Shown piece by piece: positions 12,046-23,090 of a DNA stretch of 64,000 nucleotides. Position 1 is the first letter of the stretch. Each line of letters opens with the position of its first letter. A program made the position numbers and the translations under genes. Source of the stretch: Lentinus brumalis (taxonomy: Eukaryota; Basidiomycota; Agaricomycetes; Polyporales; Polyporaceae); the NCBI GenBank assembly GCA_001792895.1, contig MARA01000005.1, positions 1,674,001 through 1,738,000 of the forward strand, written 5' to 3'. The notes under the pieces were generated by a model, which ran no database searches, had not been told where the DNA came from, and saw only the letters and a program-made list of their open reading frames with translations.

Positions 12046-12800
12046 TCATAATCTTAGATAGCAGATTACGATTGATGAGGAATGAAAAAATCATCCTTTA
12101 TGTTCGAGATACACCAATAGACGCCGTTATGGGAAACGATCCCCGTGGGAATAATATTTGGACTCAACTTACTAGTGCTAATATTGGGGCTTATTATTAC
12201 ATGATCACTTGTAACAAACAATACTTACTGCCTAGACACTGGCATAGGGTTAGGGCTACCAGATTGAGCACCATTTTGATGCCCAATAAGCTATATGCTA
12301 CACCAGTTACTTATACAAGCATTAATCAAAGCTATTACACCAAGATAAGTGCTCAAAGGCTGATAAATCTGAACCCTTGCGCACTGAGCTGGACATGCAG
12401 GAGAGTGCATCCAGTCCGGCAGTGCACCTGGCTTATGTCAGCGCACATAAGCGCCCAATATCTTGGAAAGCTCCACAAATTACCCCTCCTTATACTCCTA
12501 CTGACATAGCTCAGTAGACAGTCCTTACTGACATTCTATAGTTGGTAGAGCATCATTTTATGGCATACTAAGCATGGGAATAGGATGGATTGCACATCAT
12601 ACTTACAGATGACAGACACTAGTTTATGGGCAATATCATCATTGGCTGTGCCCTATTGATGGGCAATGTTCTCATTGGGTGCACAATTGATGGGTGGGTG
12701 CTCAGCTGGACACAATTTGGATTGCATCCAGCTGGGCACGCATCCATTGATGTGCTTACATAAGCATATATACACCCTTAATATTACTCAAGGACTAAGC
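12046..12800 (+). repeat. Strongly diverged relative of the 4-kb HEL element
   Basis: The stretch from about 12068 (ATTACGATTGATGAGGAATG, then ATCATCCTTTA) resembles the left terminus of HEL at 23465 (ACGATCGATGAGGAACG, then ATCGTCTTTTA), differing mostly by C-to-T type changes. The word GGGAATAGGATGGATTGCA near 12573 also occurs in HEL (26652 and 41609). No complete element can be delimited. Confidence 0.4.
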
Positions 12801-13528
12801 AACATTTACATTATGATTAAGTAGCCCCAGCCCTTGTAGTATGATTATATATGTATATACATATACAGCCAAGTACAAGCTATGTTGAAACCTGTCATGC
12901 CTTGTCAATTATTTACAACCATTCAGAAACCTTTGTACTGACAGTTTGCCTATAACATGAGGTCATTCTTTAGTATCATGGTCTACCAAACAGATTTTGC
13001 AGTTTTGTGCAAGCTAAACATGTGCATAAGGGGCATATGCCATCCAGAATCATAATGCCTGAATAGTTGAGTATTACAAGCTTTGGGCTGTACAAAAACC
13101 CCCATCAATCGTAACTTGCCAGTAATGGCCCACTCTGAGGCAAGTGTACCATTGTCAGGCACCTCAGACTTTGACCACCATCTTCCACCTCTCAATTCTG
13201 TAACCTGCAACCAAGACCCAAGGCCTGCAACCCTAAGATGACTAACTGAGAAGTCTCAGCATTACAGGAGCCTGCTGCAGAAGTACCATATTGGAAGCTG
13301 CACCCAAGAAGCAGCTTTTGTCCATGCAATGTCAATCTCGGCACGCTACTTTGTCCCTCTCTGTTCTACAACCATCCCCAGTTTCAAGCATATCCATCAA
13401 GCCGTTCTCAAGTTCTACAGCTTATGATACACCACTTGTCTCTGACCATGATCATTAAACTGCATGATACAGCTTTTATTTATCATTCTTCAGCCCTGGC
13501 TGGGTGTTCCAGGTAGGAGGACGAGGCC
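12801..13528. other. Non-coding stretch left of the LTR pair
   Basis: No gene or repeat recognised. Its last five bases (13524-13528, AGGCC) are the outer flank of the adjacent LTR. Confidence 0.5.
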
Positions 13529-14293
13529 TGTTACATTCCATGCCCACAAGTCACCAACTCCGGTCCGAACCCACTCCGGACTCTGCAACTCCGGTTCGTT
13601 CTTACATGTGTTACTATCCTCGATCACTTCACCCCTTATCGTCTTCTTACTTGACCCGGACTCCAAACCATCTGATTCCGCTTGCATCCGCCTCTGTGAT
13701 CAGACTCCGTCTGCTTCCATTTATTTGATCATCTTTGATCGTATCCGCCCTTCATTTGATCTTACTATACATTGTATTGGCTGATCATCTGCTTCCGCCT
13801 GACTCCGGCTTTGTACCTCCTTTACTTATGTCTTGGCTACTCCTCTTCAGACTTTCGGACTTTACTATATAAACCTCCTTGTAGCCACGCTTAGACTTTT
13901 GTAGCCACGCTTAGACTTCAGTTCTGATATCTCGTTACACTCCCCGTTACGACTCTGAGCTCAATCTATTCTGTTCGCTCTCTCTCAACGTCCGATCCTT
14001 CCGACCAGACCTCCGACCTCCGACCTCCGACTTCTGCTTGACTTCTTATCTCTGGCTTGACTTCTCTCTTGCTTGGTATTATCTCTTGCTTATCTTCTTA
14101 CTCGTTGCTTGCTCCGGTATACACCCCGGTTCTCTTGTCTGTCCTAAATTGAAGACCTTCGTGGATCCTCAAGGCGTTGAGCAATAGCTTTGCTGAAGTC
14201 TTCACCCTCAGTGTGTCTCGTTCCGGACTTCGTAACTCCATAACCCCATCCGGACTTCCACCGGACTTCATCCTGGCGCACACGGTCTTAACA
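13529..14293 (+). mobile_element. Solo LTR A (TGTTACATTCC...GTCTTAACA)
   Basis: A 765-bp sequence starting TGTTA and ending TAACA, the standard short inverted termini of an LTR. It contains a TATATAA-like promoter near 13865 and a local tandem duplication of TGTAGCCACGCTTAGACTT. No internal coding region follows. Flanks are AGGCC on the left and GAAGA on the right, which do not match each other but match the flanks of LTR B crosswise. Family (copia or gypsy) is not determinable without an internal region. Confidence 0.8.
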
Positions 14294-14327
14294 GAAGACT
14301 AAATTGTACATGTACAGTGTGGGGCCT
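14294..14327. other. 34-bp spacer between inverted LTRs, probably inverted
   Basis: Starts GAAGA and ends GGCCT. Read in reverse complement it would begin AGGCC and end TCTTC, which would give each LTR its proper 5-bp duplication. Confidence 0.65.
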
Positions 14328-15380
14328 TGTTAAGACCATGCATGCTGGGGTGGAGTCTGGTGGAAGTCCGGACGGAGTTACGGAGTTACGAAGTCTGGAA
14401 TGATGCGTGCGAGGAGTGAAGACTTTGGCAAAGCTATTGATCAATGCCTTGAGGATCCACGAAGGTCTTCAATTTAGGACGGACAAGAGAACCGGGGTGT
14501 ATACCAGAGCAAGCAACGAGTAAGAAGATAAGCAAGAGATAATACCAAGCAAGAGAGAAGTCAAGCCAGAGAGTAGAAGTCAAGCCAGAGATACGAAGTC
14601 AAGCAGAAGTGGGAGTCGGAGTCGGAGGTTGGAGGTCGGAGGTCAGGAGTCCGGTCAGAAGGATCGGACGTTGAGAGAGAGCGAACAGAATAGATTGAGC
14701 TCAGAGTCATAACGGGGAGTGTAACGAGATATCAGAACTGAAGTCTAAGTGTGGCTACAAGGAGGTTTATATAGTAAAGTCCGAAAGTCCGAAGAGGAGT
14801 AGCCAAGACATAAGTAAAGGAGGTACGGAGCCGGAGTCAGGCGGAAGCAGATGATCAGCCAATACAATGTATACTGTAGAGATCAGACCGTAGCGGCGGG
14901 GGTCCGGGGTGTGACACCCGCCGGTAGGGTCTGACATAGCGGCGGTAGGCCCGAGGAAGTGTGACATCGCCGCCGTAGGCGGCGAAAATTTCCGAATTTG
15001 GGCATCTAAACGCCGGGAAACAGGCTACTTGAGGCTGTCACACGCGGCGGCGGGCCTAGTGACCTGCGACCAAGGGCCAAATAGCAGCGCGGCGACAGGC
15101 CTTGTGACGTGTGACGCGCCGCTACGGTCTGATCTCTACAGTAGTAAGATCAAATGAAGGGCGGATACGATCAAAGATGATCAAATAAATGGAAGCAGAC
15201 GGAGTCTGATCACGGAGGCGGATGCAAGCGGAATCAGATGGTTTGGAGTCCGGGTCAAGTAAGAAGACGATAAGGGGTGAAGTGATCGAGGATAGTAACA
15301 CATGTAAGAACGAACCGGAGTTGCAGAGTCCGGAGTGGGTTCGGACTGGAGTTGGTGACTTGTGGGCATGGAATGTAACA
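14328..15380 (-). mobile_element. Solo LTR B, inverted copy of LTR A, interrupted by a MITE
   Basis: Reverse-complement copy of LTR A (TGTTAAGACC... to ...GGAATGTAACA), 783 bp once the MITE at 14874-15141 and one TA are removed. It has the single version of the CTAAGTGTGGCTACAAGG segment that is duplicated in LTR A. Flanks: GGCCT (14323-14327) and TCTTC (15381-15385). Confidence 0.8.
14874..15141. mobile_element. 268-bp Tc1/mariner-type MITE, TA target duplication
   Basis: Perfect 25-bp terminal inverted repeats starting CTGTAGAGATCAGACCGTAG, flanked by TA on both sides (14872-14873 and 15142-15143). The equivalent place in LTR A has a single TA (AATGTATAGTAAG in reverse complement), so the empty site is visible in the same window. 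The interior is GC-rich with repeated GCGGCGG and GTGACA words and no open frame. Non-autonomous. Confidence 0.9.
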
Positions 15381-15920
15381 TCTTCTGCTCATCCGCTGAT
15401 ACGACTCAATGAGATGTAAGGTCACAAGAGACAACCTCAATCCACAATGAGAAGTGTCCCCACTACCTAAACACTGGCCAGGCCAAAAGAATAATAAATA
15501 AAAGAGTAGCAGAAGCAAACAAGGAGATATGTGTTAATAAGACTCGGGGAGGGCAGCATATCGTACACTCAATAGCTCGAGTACAACATAGCGGATGAGC
15601 CTGAAACTCGGCACGGTGGAAGGCGAAGGGCAGAGGAATGAGCGTGGCGAACGGCGGAGGAACAAGCATGGTGAAACTCAGGACAAACGGATCAAATTTG
15701 GCTTTTAGATGGGGCTTCAAATATGGTGGTATGATGGACAGTCAGAGCACAGAGCTCGGGACTGCTGTACTTCTGGACTTCTAACTTCTGTGTCACAGGT
15801 CTCGTCTTGGGGTCGCAGGTCGCAGGTGTGAGCAGTAGACGGTGGTGGTAGAAAGCTCAGGAGCCTAACAATGATACAGGCATGGTAACTAAGTCCGGGA
15901 ACTGCCGAAAAGCTAAGCTA
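15381..15920. other. Non-coding gap between LTR B and the first Tc1 element
   Basis: No gene recognised. It begins with the TCTTC flank of LTR B and ends with the TA target of the Tc1 element. Confidence 0.5.
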
Positions 15921-17536
15921 CAGTGATGGACAAAAGTAATGCCCGCCCCTGACTGGGTGATAAGATTGCCTCATATTTCCACCAATATCACATATATGCA
16001 CAAATCGTTTTTTGAGACTTATAAACATGTTCCGCCTCTATGGTGCAGTGAAGGAATGACAGCATTTGTCACAGTATTGCATGAGTTATCGAAGTAACAA
16101 GAACATGACTGATGTTATGGGTAAGTGCACAGTGTGTAATGATCATCACATAAAATACAGAAAATTAGGTAAAACCAAATGAACAGTTTAGTAAGGTGTA
16201 TGTCCACCTTGAGCCTCTTTAAGGGCCTGAACACGGTCAGGGAGTGAATGATAAAGCTTCGCAATGAAGTCCTTCCCAAGTCCATACCACTCCTCCTGCA
16301 AGGCAGCCCATAGCTCATTGAGGTTTCAAGAAAGAGGGTTGCGACGGTGGACACGGCGGTCTAACTCATTCCAGACATGTTCAATGATGTTCATGTCAGG
16401 AGAGCTTGACGACCAGGGGAGAACGGTGATGTTATGGTCATGCAACCACTTCTTCGTGAGGCGTGCAGTGTGCTTGCGGTCATTGTCGTGTTGGAAAATG
16501 AAGTGGTCTCGGGGATGGAGTAGTCTTGAAGGGTTCCTAGGAGTGACTGCTCTAAGATAGAACAGTACTGCTTGGAGTCCATGTTCCCCTTGATGCGATG
16601 AAGACACCCAACGCCCCGAGAGGTAATGCAGCCCCACACCATCAAACTCCCTCCTCTGTGCTTGACCCGCTGCTTGACATTCCTCAGCAGAAACTCCTCC
16701 CCAACCCTTCTCCGACACCATTGCCTTCCATCTGAGCCAAAGAGATTGAACTGAGACTCATCTGAGAAGAGCACTGGCTCCCAATCCTCCATGCTCCAAT
16801 CAGCCATCTCCTTCGCCCACTTCTTCCGCTGCTTGATGTGCAAGGCACTGAGATACGGCTTTGCCCGGTGTACCCTTCCATGGAGGCCAATCTCGCAAAG
16901 CCTACGACGCACGGTTCGGGCACTGACATTTGGGAAGAGCTGGCATTGGAGGTTTGTCGCATCCCGAGCTGACCCATTGGCAAGGGCAACTTCGGCATGA
17001 CGAAGGTCGTGGGGAGTGAGGAGACGAGGCCGGCCAGGCCGGGGAGCATGGTAGTAGAAGTCACCAGTCTCCTGAACAATCTTGAGGTTCCGGGCAACAG
17101 TGCAACGATCCAGGTGCAAGATGCGACCGATTTCTGTCATGGTCTTGGGCTTCCCAAAAGCAGGGTCGCGAAATTGGAGAATGCGAGCCCGTTTGGTGGG
17201 AGTGCAGGGTGTCATGATAAAGGATGTGAAGAGTTGAGGGTGTAGGATAAAGATATTAAAGTGGTGTAGTGTCAGGGATTAAAGGTGGTGTATTGTGAGG
17301 AGAGGAAAGTGGACTGCAAGCTATGCGCTGGCACGTCGAAAATAAGCGCCCAAACGTCCCCACGACTTTTGCAGCCTTTCACGTAGCCACTCAGCAATAC
17401 TGCAGGAGCAGTATAACAGCTCACTAATGTCCACTCATTTTACAGTGTATGGTGTATGCTCAAGCTTACATAAGCTTGAGCAAAGGGGGACTTATTGCCC
17501 ACCACCGGGTGCGGGCATTATTTTTGTCCGTCACTG
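15921..17536 (-). mobile_element. Tc1-like transposon, 1616 bp, TA target duplication
   Basis: Terminal inverted repeats CAGTGATGGACAAAAGTAAT (left) and CAGTGACGGACAAAAATAAT (right, reverse complement), continuing GCCCGC, with TA at 15919-15920 and 17537-17538. The single gene inside lies on the minus strand. Confidence 0.9.
16188..17215 (-). pseudogene. Tc1-like DDE transposase, inactivated
   Basis: Starts at the ATG at 17215 with a helix-turn-helix region (MTEIGRILHLDRCTVARNLK) followed by GRPRLLTPHDLR, then the catalytic core: first Asp in VLFSDESQFNLFG, second Asp in FQHDNDRKHTA, Glu in SPDMNIIEHVWNELDRRV (DD34E type). A +1-type frameshift lies near 16535, between TLQDYSI and the HFIFQHD segment, and an in-frame TGA at 16326 precedes the natural tail (NELWAALQEEW...TPY) that ends at 16188. 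The enzyme would cut and paste at TA sites; these lesions make this copy dead. Confidence 0.85.
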
Positions 17537-17983
17537 TATGTACAGTAAACAGTAAGTAAACAATAAGCCTGAAATACGAAAACTAAATACGGGCACACAC
17601 GAGCATGGAGCTTATCACCATGGAGAGATCAATGTAGGACATAGCAGTGGGTGTAAGTGCATGGGTATGTACCCTTACCCAGATCAATATACCCAGAAGT
17701 CCCTCAGGTACACAGGTACAGATATAGTGGGAGTATGGGTATGGGGACAACTTGAGATACCCCAGGGTTACCCATGCCATTGCTTATTCCCGCCTCATTC
17801 ACATAATGCTCTTTTACCTGAAGCTGCTCTCTCCCCCGACACTGCTCTTTGTGATGATCACACCTCATCCTTCACCAATGCTGCTCACCTTCATTCACTC
17901 AGCTCTGCATTATGAGTACATATTCCATGCCTTGAGCTCAGTCACTCCAGCTCACGGTTATTGGTGTGCCAAGGAAGCACATA
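17537..17983. other. Non-coding gap between the two Tc1 elements
   Basis: No gene recognised. Contains TACCC/GGGTA words (17665-17770) without regular spacing. Confidence 0.5.
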
Positions 17984-19478
17984 CAGTGGCGCTTAAAAGT
18001 CTTGCACTCTGTACCTGCGTGACCAAAATCCACCTCCAGTGCCATGAATTCTCCAGATAATTTCATGTAACTACAGGGTAGTAATGCATACTATGTACCC
18101 TCATTAATAGTAAAAGATCCAGTTGAAACAGCCATTTGGCTGGCTAGTAAATACACAATAAATCGCAAAACCCGGTCTATGTGGGTTGCATGCATAAGGG
18201 TCAAACTGATTTCAGAGCAGTTCAATGAAGATTGCCAAAGTCTTTACATGAGGCTATCTCAGTACTTGACATAGGACCCCTTTGCCTTCTGCAGCGCAGC
18301 AACACGGCGTGGCATCGACTCATACAGGCGGCATATGAAGTCACCATCAATCGCCTCCCACTCCTTCTTCAATGCAGCCCACAGCTCCTCCGTATTTGAT
18401 GGTAGATGCTTCCGAGCGTGTACACGGTTGTTGAGGTGCTTCCAGACATGTTCAATGATATTCATGTCAGGAGAGTTGGGGATCCAGGGGGAACATGGAT
18501 GTTGTGTTCTGCAAACCACGTCATCCCAAGGTGTGACTTGTGTTTTGGGTCCTTTGTCTTGCTGGAAGATGATGTCAGACTGGTGGTCACCATGGTTGGT
18601 AAGGGTGCCCAGGAGGCCCTCCTCCAGTATCTTGCAGTACTGGATGGCATCCATGTTCCCTTCGACACGGCAGAGCCGACCCGGTCCGTCTGGCATCAGG
18701 CATCCCCATACCATCACGCTCCCCCCTCCATGCTTCACCCTCTTCTCAATGTTCCGATCCTCAAACTCCTCCCCCTCCCTCCTCTGGCAGTACTGCTTCC
18801 TGTCTGACCCAACAACATTGTATTTGGACTCGTCTGAGACCCGGGATAGTGGATGCGCCTACGTGGGAGAAGAGAATTCGCCTGACATCCACACCATCAT
18901 GTGCACCACTGGTCTTGAGCAACTGTTCAGCACGGTGGAGGTCACGGGGCCCAAGGAGGCGAGGACGGCCAGGCTTGGGGGTCACATGGTAGAAGTCGGG
19001 GTTATCCTTGAGTATGGTGAAGTTACGGCAAACGGTGGTGGGATGACAGCCCAGATCTTTGGCGATGGCTGCTGCGGAGTCTCCAGCCTTCATGCGGTCA
19101 TAGATGCAGGCCTTCTTGGTGGGTGTAAGATATTGACCAGGCATAATAAAAGGCAGAGAAGGTGTGCACAAAGTTGTAAGGTGATGTGCGCAGGGATGGT
19201 GGTGAAATGAGAGCAAGACGGGTGAATTCAACACATATTACATCATTGGGTGCTCCACAGTAAATATGTACAAACAACCATTCCAGCATTTCGTCCTGCT
19301 GCTCTGCACCCAGTTTTGCTTTGATTGGGGTGTAACTTGGTATACGTTAAGACATAATACTACACTATTGCCTAACAAAAGCTGGGCCTGGGAGGGGAGC
19401 TCAATGAAGAGCTATAACTAAATCATTCCATGGGAATGTACAATATGGGCACTCGTGCAAGACTTTCGAGCGCCACTG
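17984..19478 (-). mobile_element. Second Tc1-like transposon, 1495 bp, internally deleted
   Basis: Terminal repeats CAGTGGCGCTTAAAAGTCTT (left) and CAGTGGCGCTCGAAAGTCTT (right, reverse complement), TA target at 17982-17983 and 19479-19480. It belongs to a different family from the element at 15921 (different TIRs and only distantly similar protein). Confidence 0.9.
18259..19144 (-). pseudogene. Tc1-like transposase with internal deletion
   Basis: ATG at 19144 (MPGQYLTPTKKACIYDRM), helix-turn-helix (AAAIAKDLGCHPTTVCRNF), then GRPRLLGPRDLHRAEQLL. Just after FSHVGAST the frame jumps to SDESKYNVVGSDRKQYC near 18840-18760, so part of the region between the DNA-binding half and the first catalytic Asp is missing and the frame changes. 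The rest (MVWGCL, FQQDKGPKTQ, SPDMNIIEHVWKHLNNRV) is continuous to the stop at 18259. Not functional. Confidence 0.8.
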
Positions 19479-20234
19479 TATATGCGCCTCCTGAGCAAGC
19501 TCTCAGGTGCATGCTTGATCCTCTCGTCCATCTTATGCTAATCATTTCTTGCATGCATTTTAGGCTCAAGACCATCACCATGGTCATATATGCTCCTTAG
19601 GCGAGTTGTGAGTGTGCTTATATGCATGTATCAGTCTGTTATTGAGAATACCATGTACCCCTGTGTTGTGTCGACATTCAGAACATCTTCAACAACAGCT
19701 GCTCAACCAGGAACACTCACTGCCACTGAGCAGTGGTACACCAGTGAGTCCTTCAGCGCTTGGATATCTCTCTGCTTCTTCACCTTACCTGTGCTCAGCA
19801 GGATTTGTCTGGGCTGTGGCCTGATGCATAGAGTGACCCACATAGTATGTACATATACTTTTCTCATGCACATTGCCTCTTTTCTCACTGATATCCCACC
19901 TTTAGCTATCGAGACTCTGAGTCTGTGTTGTTGGCAGTGCAGAACACCCTGAGCTTGTATTGCTTGGCAGCTGCCAGGACATCACAGGGGTGCTCTCAGA
20001 TAGATGGTCATGAGCCAATAGCTTTCTGTCATAAAATTAGTACTGTCCATTGTATATCAGAAGACAAATAGGTGTCAATATATAGCTCCAATATATCTTC
20101 CAGGAAAGCTATGAGCCACGCTGCGGCCAAAAGGAGGGAGCCCCACCACAAACAACATGCAGGAAAGGCCAGCCCACACATATCATCTGTCAAATGCTTC
20201 AGAGAATTTTTAGAGCATTGTACCATAATCTGAA
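19479..20234. other. Non-coding stretch
   Basis: No gene or repeat recognised between the second Tc1 element and the old HEL copy. Confidence 0.45.
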
Positions 20235-22630
20235 TATCCTTGGCTGATTTTCTGGCAGGGAATTTGCAGAAAATGTCGTGAGTATCTGATACTTTCTAGA
20301 GATTCTCTACTTGGGAATGTGGTGTGATCTCCTGTGTATTGAGAGAGATAAAATGTGAACAATTCTTGTTGGCACCATCCATTCCGTACTTACATCCAGA
20401 AGACATAGATGCAATCCATCCCATTAACAGGTACTTATCTTCACATGAAGAATCTCAGTTACTCAGAGGACAGATGCAGTTCCCGCTTACAACATTTAAA
20501 CATCACTCATGAAGCTTACTTCACATAGAACTGGGTTGTTAGATTGATGGCCATATAAATAATACCAAATCACTTATCAAGCATAGAACTGAACAAACAG
20601 GCTGAAACTAGGATAAGAAAGGGCCTTTTGCTTTGGTTCATTGCCAAATTTTGCATTTAAGCACCCAAATCTGGCCTTTATTTTCTATTTATTCTTTTAG
20701 CTAAGCCTGGCCAGTCCCAAAAACACATCATTTTAGCCCATGCATGGAAGATTATGTGCACTGACCGAGCCAATCAGAAATCATGAATTATGAATGTCAT
20801 CCAATACTTATTGTGGCAATCCACCCTGTTACTGATGTTATTGGAGGGTGATGACATCTCTATGAGACTACACAAACAGTATAGATACTGTAATGATCAC
20901 AACTATTGACATTTCTAATCAAACCTCAGACCTATTGCTTGATAAACATTGCAGCCTACCACATCAACACTCCACACATTTGGGCATTTCATTGCCTAAT
21001 TGAGCACACTAGCACGGATGTGTCACTGGCCTACAATGGCACCCTACATACACTGAATAAGCACCCAAACATCAAAACCACAAGCTGTGGGCTTCCTTTT
21101 GTCAATAGCTTTTTGTGTTGAAAAGTAACTTAAATAGAGTAACTTATGAGGCTATAATCAGTCTACATTCAAAAGCATGCAGTAGTGTCATGTTTAGGTG
21201 ACAATAGTAGGATGGTGTGTTACTATGCTGTTTAAGCATCAGCAATAGGGTGTATTGCACTCATTAGTTTCTGGATGACATAGAATGGTACTGGCAATAC
21301 AATAGGCCAGTAGTGATTACAATATTACTTTGTATAGTAGATCAGTAAGTAGATTAGTGAGATGGTGGGTGCATAGTGATAAGTAATGGTACAGAGTAAT
21401 AACAGTGGGACTACATTGTTGATGCTATTGAGTAAGTTGGCTGGCTGGTTGATGTGGGCTCTAGATAATGATGAGTGTGCTGTGAGTAGTTGCAATCAAT
21501 CAATGGATAGGAAGACATGAAGCATTTGTCCCAACAGACCAAACCATGCCTCTAGGACTATTGATATTTGATTAGATTACCAGCTCACCCATCACTCACA
21601 ATGCTTCTGATTACTTCTATGCTACTATAGCTATCTATTCCCTTTGTTATTGCCCAGCTATTGCCTTTGTTACTCTACTTTGGGACTGCTACATATGTAC
21701 CTTGCCTATATATACCTGCTTGCCAATACATGTCCTCACACAGCTCTTCCAATCACAACTACTTTTTAATTCCTCTTGCATGTGCTTTTACCCTTGATCT
21801 TGACCCCATTTCTGCTCTAAGAACTATCTCTTAAAGTGGATGCTAATGAGGGCATCAGACTCAGTACTGAAGAAGCAGCCTACTTAAGTCTTAGGCCAGG
21901 CTCTACAAAATGGCTCTGTTCCAGCTCAAGCTCTGCTCAGCCTGAGCTAAAGTTGTCAAGCAGTGGGGTAGTATCTCAGAAGGGCTCTGCAGGAGCCCTT
22001 TTGAGACAACTTTGAAGGTTTGTGTGCAGTCAGCCATCAGTAACAAGAGTGACACTCACCTTGTTCTAGGTCACAATCTGACTGTGAATGGCCAGCCAGA
22101 GCATTTACCTCCAGCACTATACTCCAGCAGTAGAGTACAGAAGCCTGAGCTCAATAGTCCAGCTTGAGCCTGAGAGGTTGCTGGCCAACCTTCTCCAGAG
22201 CTCAGCTCAGCCCAGCTTGAAGATTACCAGCTTTTAGCCGGGCTCAGCACCTTACTAAGCTGCAGCATGTAGAAGTAGATAGAGAGACAGAGAGTGCAAG
22301 CACAGTTTGAATACAAGTCTGCCTTACAGCATCTTTCAGGTCTATATTGCATTCGATATCTACTACAATGATGAAGCAATGTTCAGGTTTATTATGAGCA
22401 CAGGATCATGCTGGACTTGTGCTACAGAGCTGCATGAGTGTCTGCCAACCCTAAAGCTGTGCACCGGCTAGGGCTCTTGAAGAAGAAAAACATTGTTACT
22501 TTTAGGTAATCACTTGCCACTGACTATTGGAGTTTAAACAACTTTCCCATGGACATCAGTTGTCATTATCTCTGCTGGCAGGAATCATTGTCCATAAAGG
22601 ACAATTCTCTTTGTTCCTTATCAATTTCAA
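20235..22630 (-). mobile_element. Old inverted copy of the HEL element, diverged and internally deleted
   Basis: Reverse-complement similarity to HEL copy 1 can be followed along most of its length: 22629 back to 22505 matches the left terminus (23465-23600), 22370-22500 matches 23640-23760, 21700-21830 matches about 25250-25300, 21200-21300 matches 25640-25760, and 20320-20480 matches 26960-27100. The counterparts of about 24150-25250 and 27120-27380 are missing. Differences are mostly transitions (TCATCGATCGTA has become TTATCAATTTCA at 22618-22629). No coding capacity. Confidence 0.65.
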
Positions 22631-22654
22631 TCCCTTTGTTGGTTCCACTATTGT

Positions 22655-23090
22655 ACATGGTCCTCTGGAGCCATGTGGCATCCATGTTCCCCTTGCTTGT
22701 GTCAAGGAAAGCATGCAGAGGGTTGACCCCATAGATCTGCTTGTTTGGTATGTCACACCTTCTATCCTATCTCAAGCCTGCTGACACCTAGGCAGATAAG
22801 TGGGAATCATCAAGTGATGTGTCTACAAGGTCTGGGGCTCCAATGCCCTCTGGCACATCAAAGGACATGAGAAGCTTGATCCTTGGAGCTTCTACATTCA
22901 TAGATGCATTGACGGCTTCTCTCGCCTCATTATCTACATTGTTTGTTGCTCAAACAAACAAGCTCACACAGTCTGTTCTCTCTTCATGGATGCTGTCAGG
23001 TTCTACAGCTGGCCTAGCTGTGCTCAAGGTGACTATGGAACCAAGGACAACAATAGGGATAGTCAAAGTTGACGATTCTGGCATGATTCT
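22655..23090 (+). pseudogene. Fragment of a fungal integrase-core (rve-like DDE) protein gene
   Basis: Two pieces of one recognisable family: 22665-22745 encodes PCGIHVPLACVKESMQRVDP, then after a frame change 22826-23085 encodes VWGSNALWHIKGHEKLDPWS followed by FYIHRCIDGFSRLIIYI and further to QGDYGTKDNN. In intact basidiomycete relatives this reads H-x-DG-x-KL, IDGYSR and SDYGGEN, the integrase-core DDE signature. Here the first catalytic Asp is Lys (HIKGHEKL), the ends are missing, and the piece is caught between the old HEL copy and the copia 5' LTR. A dead fragment. Confidence 0.6.

Noticed and set aside
13529..15380. One large fold-back transposon
   Set aside because: Each arm has its own TG...CA LTR ends and promoter-like TATA, and the 5-bp flanks match crosswise, so two LTRs explain it better.
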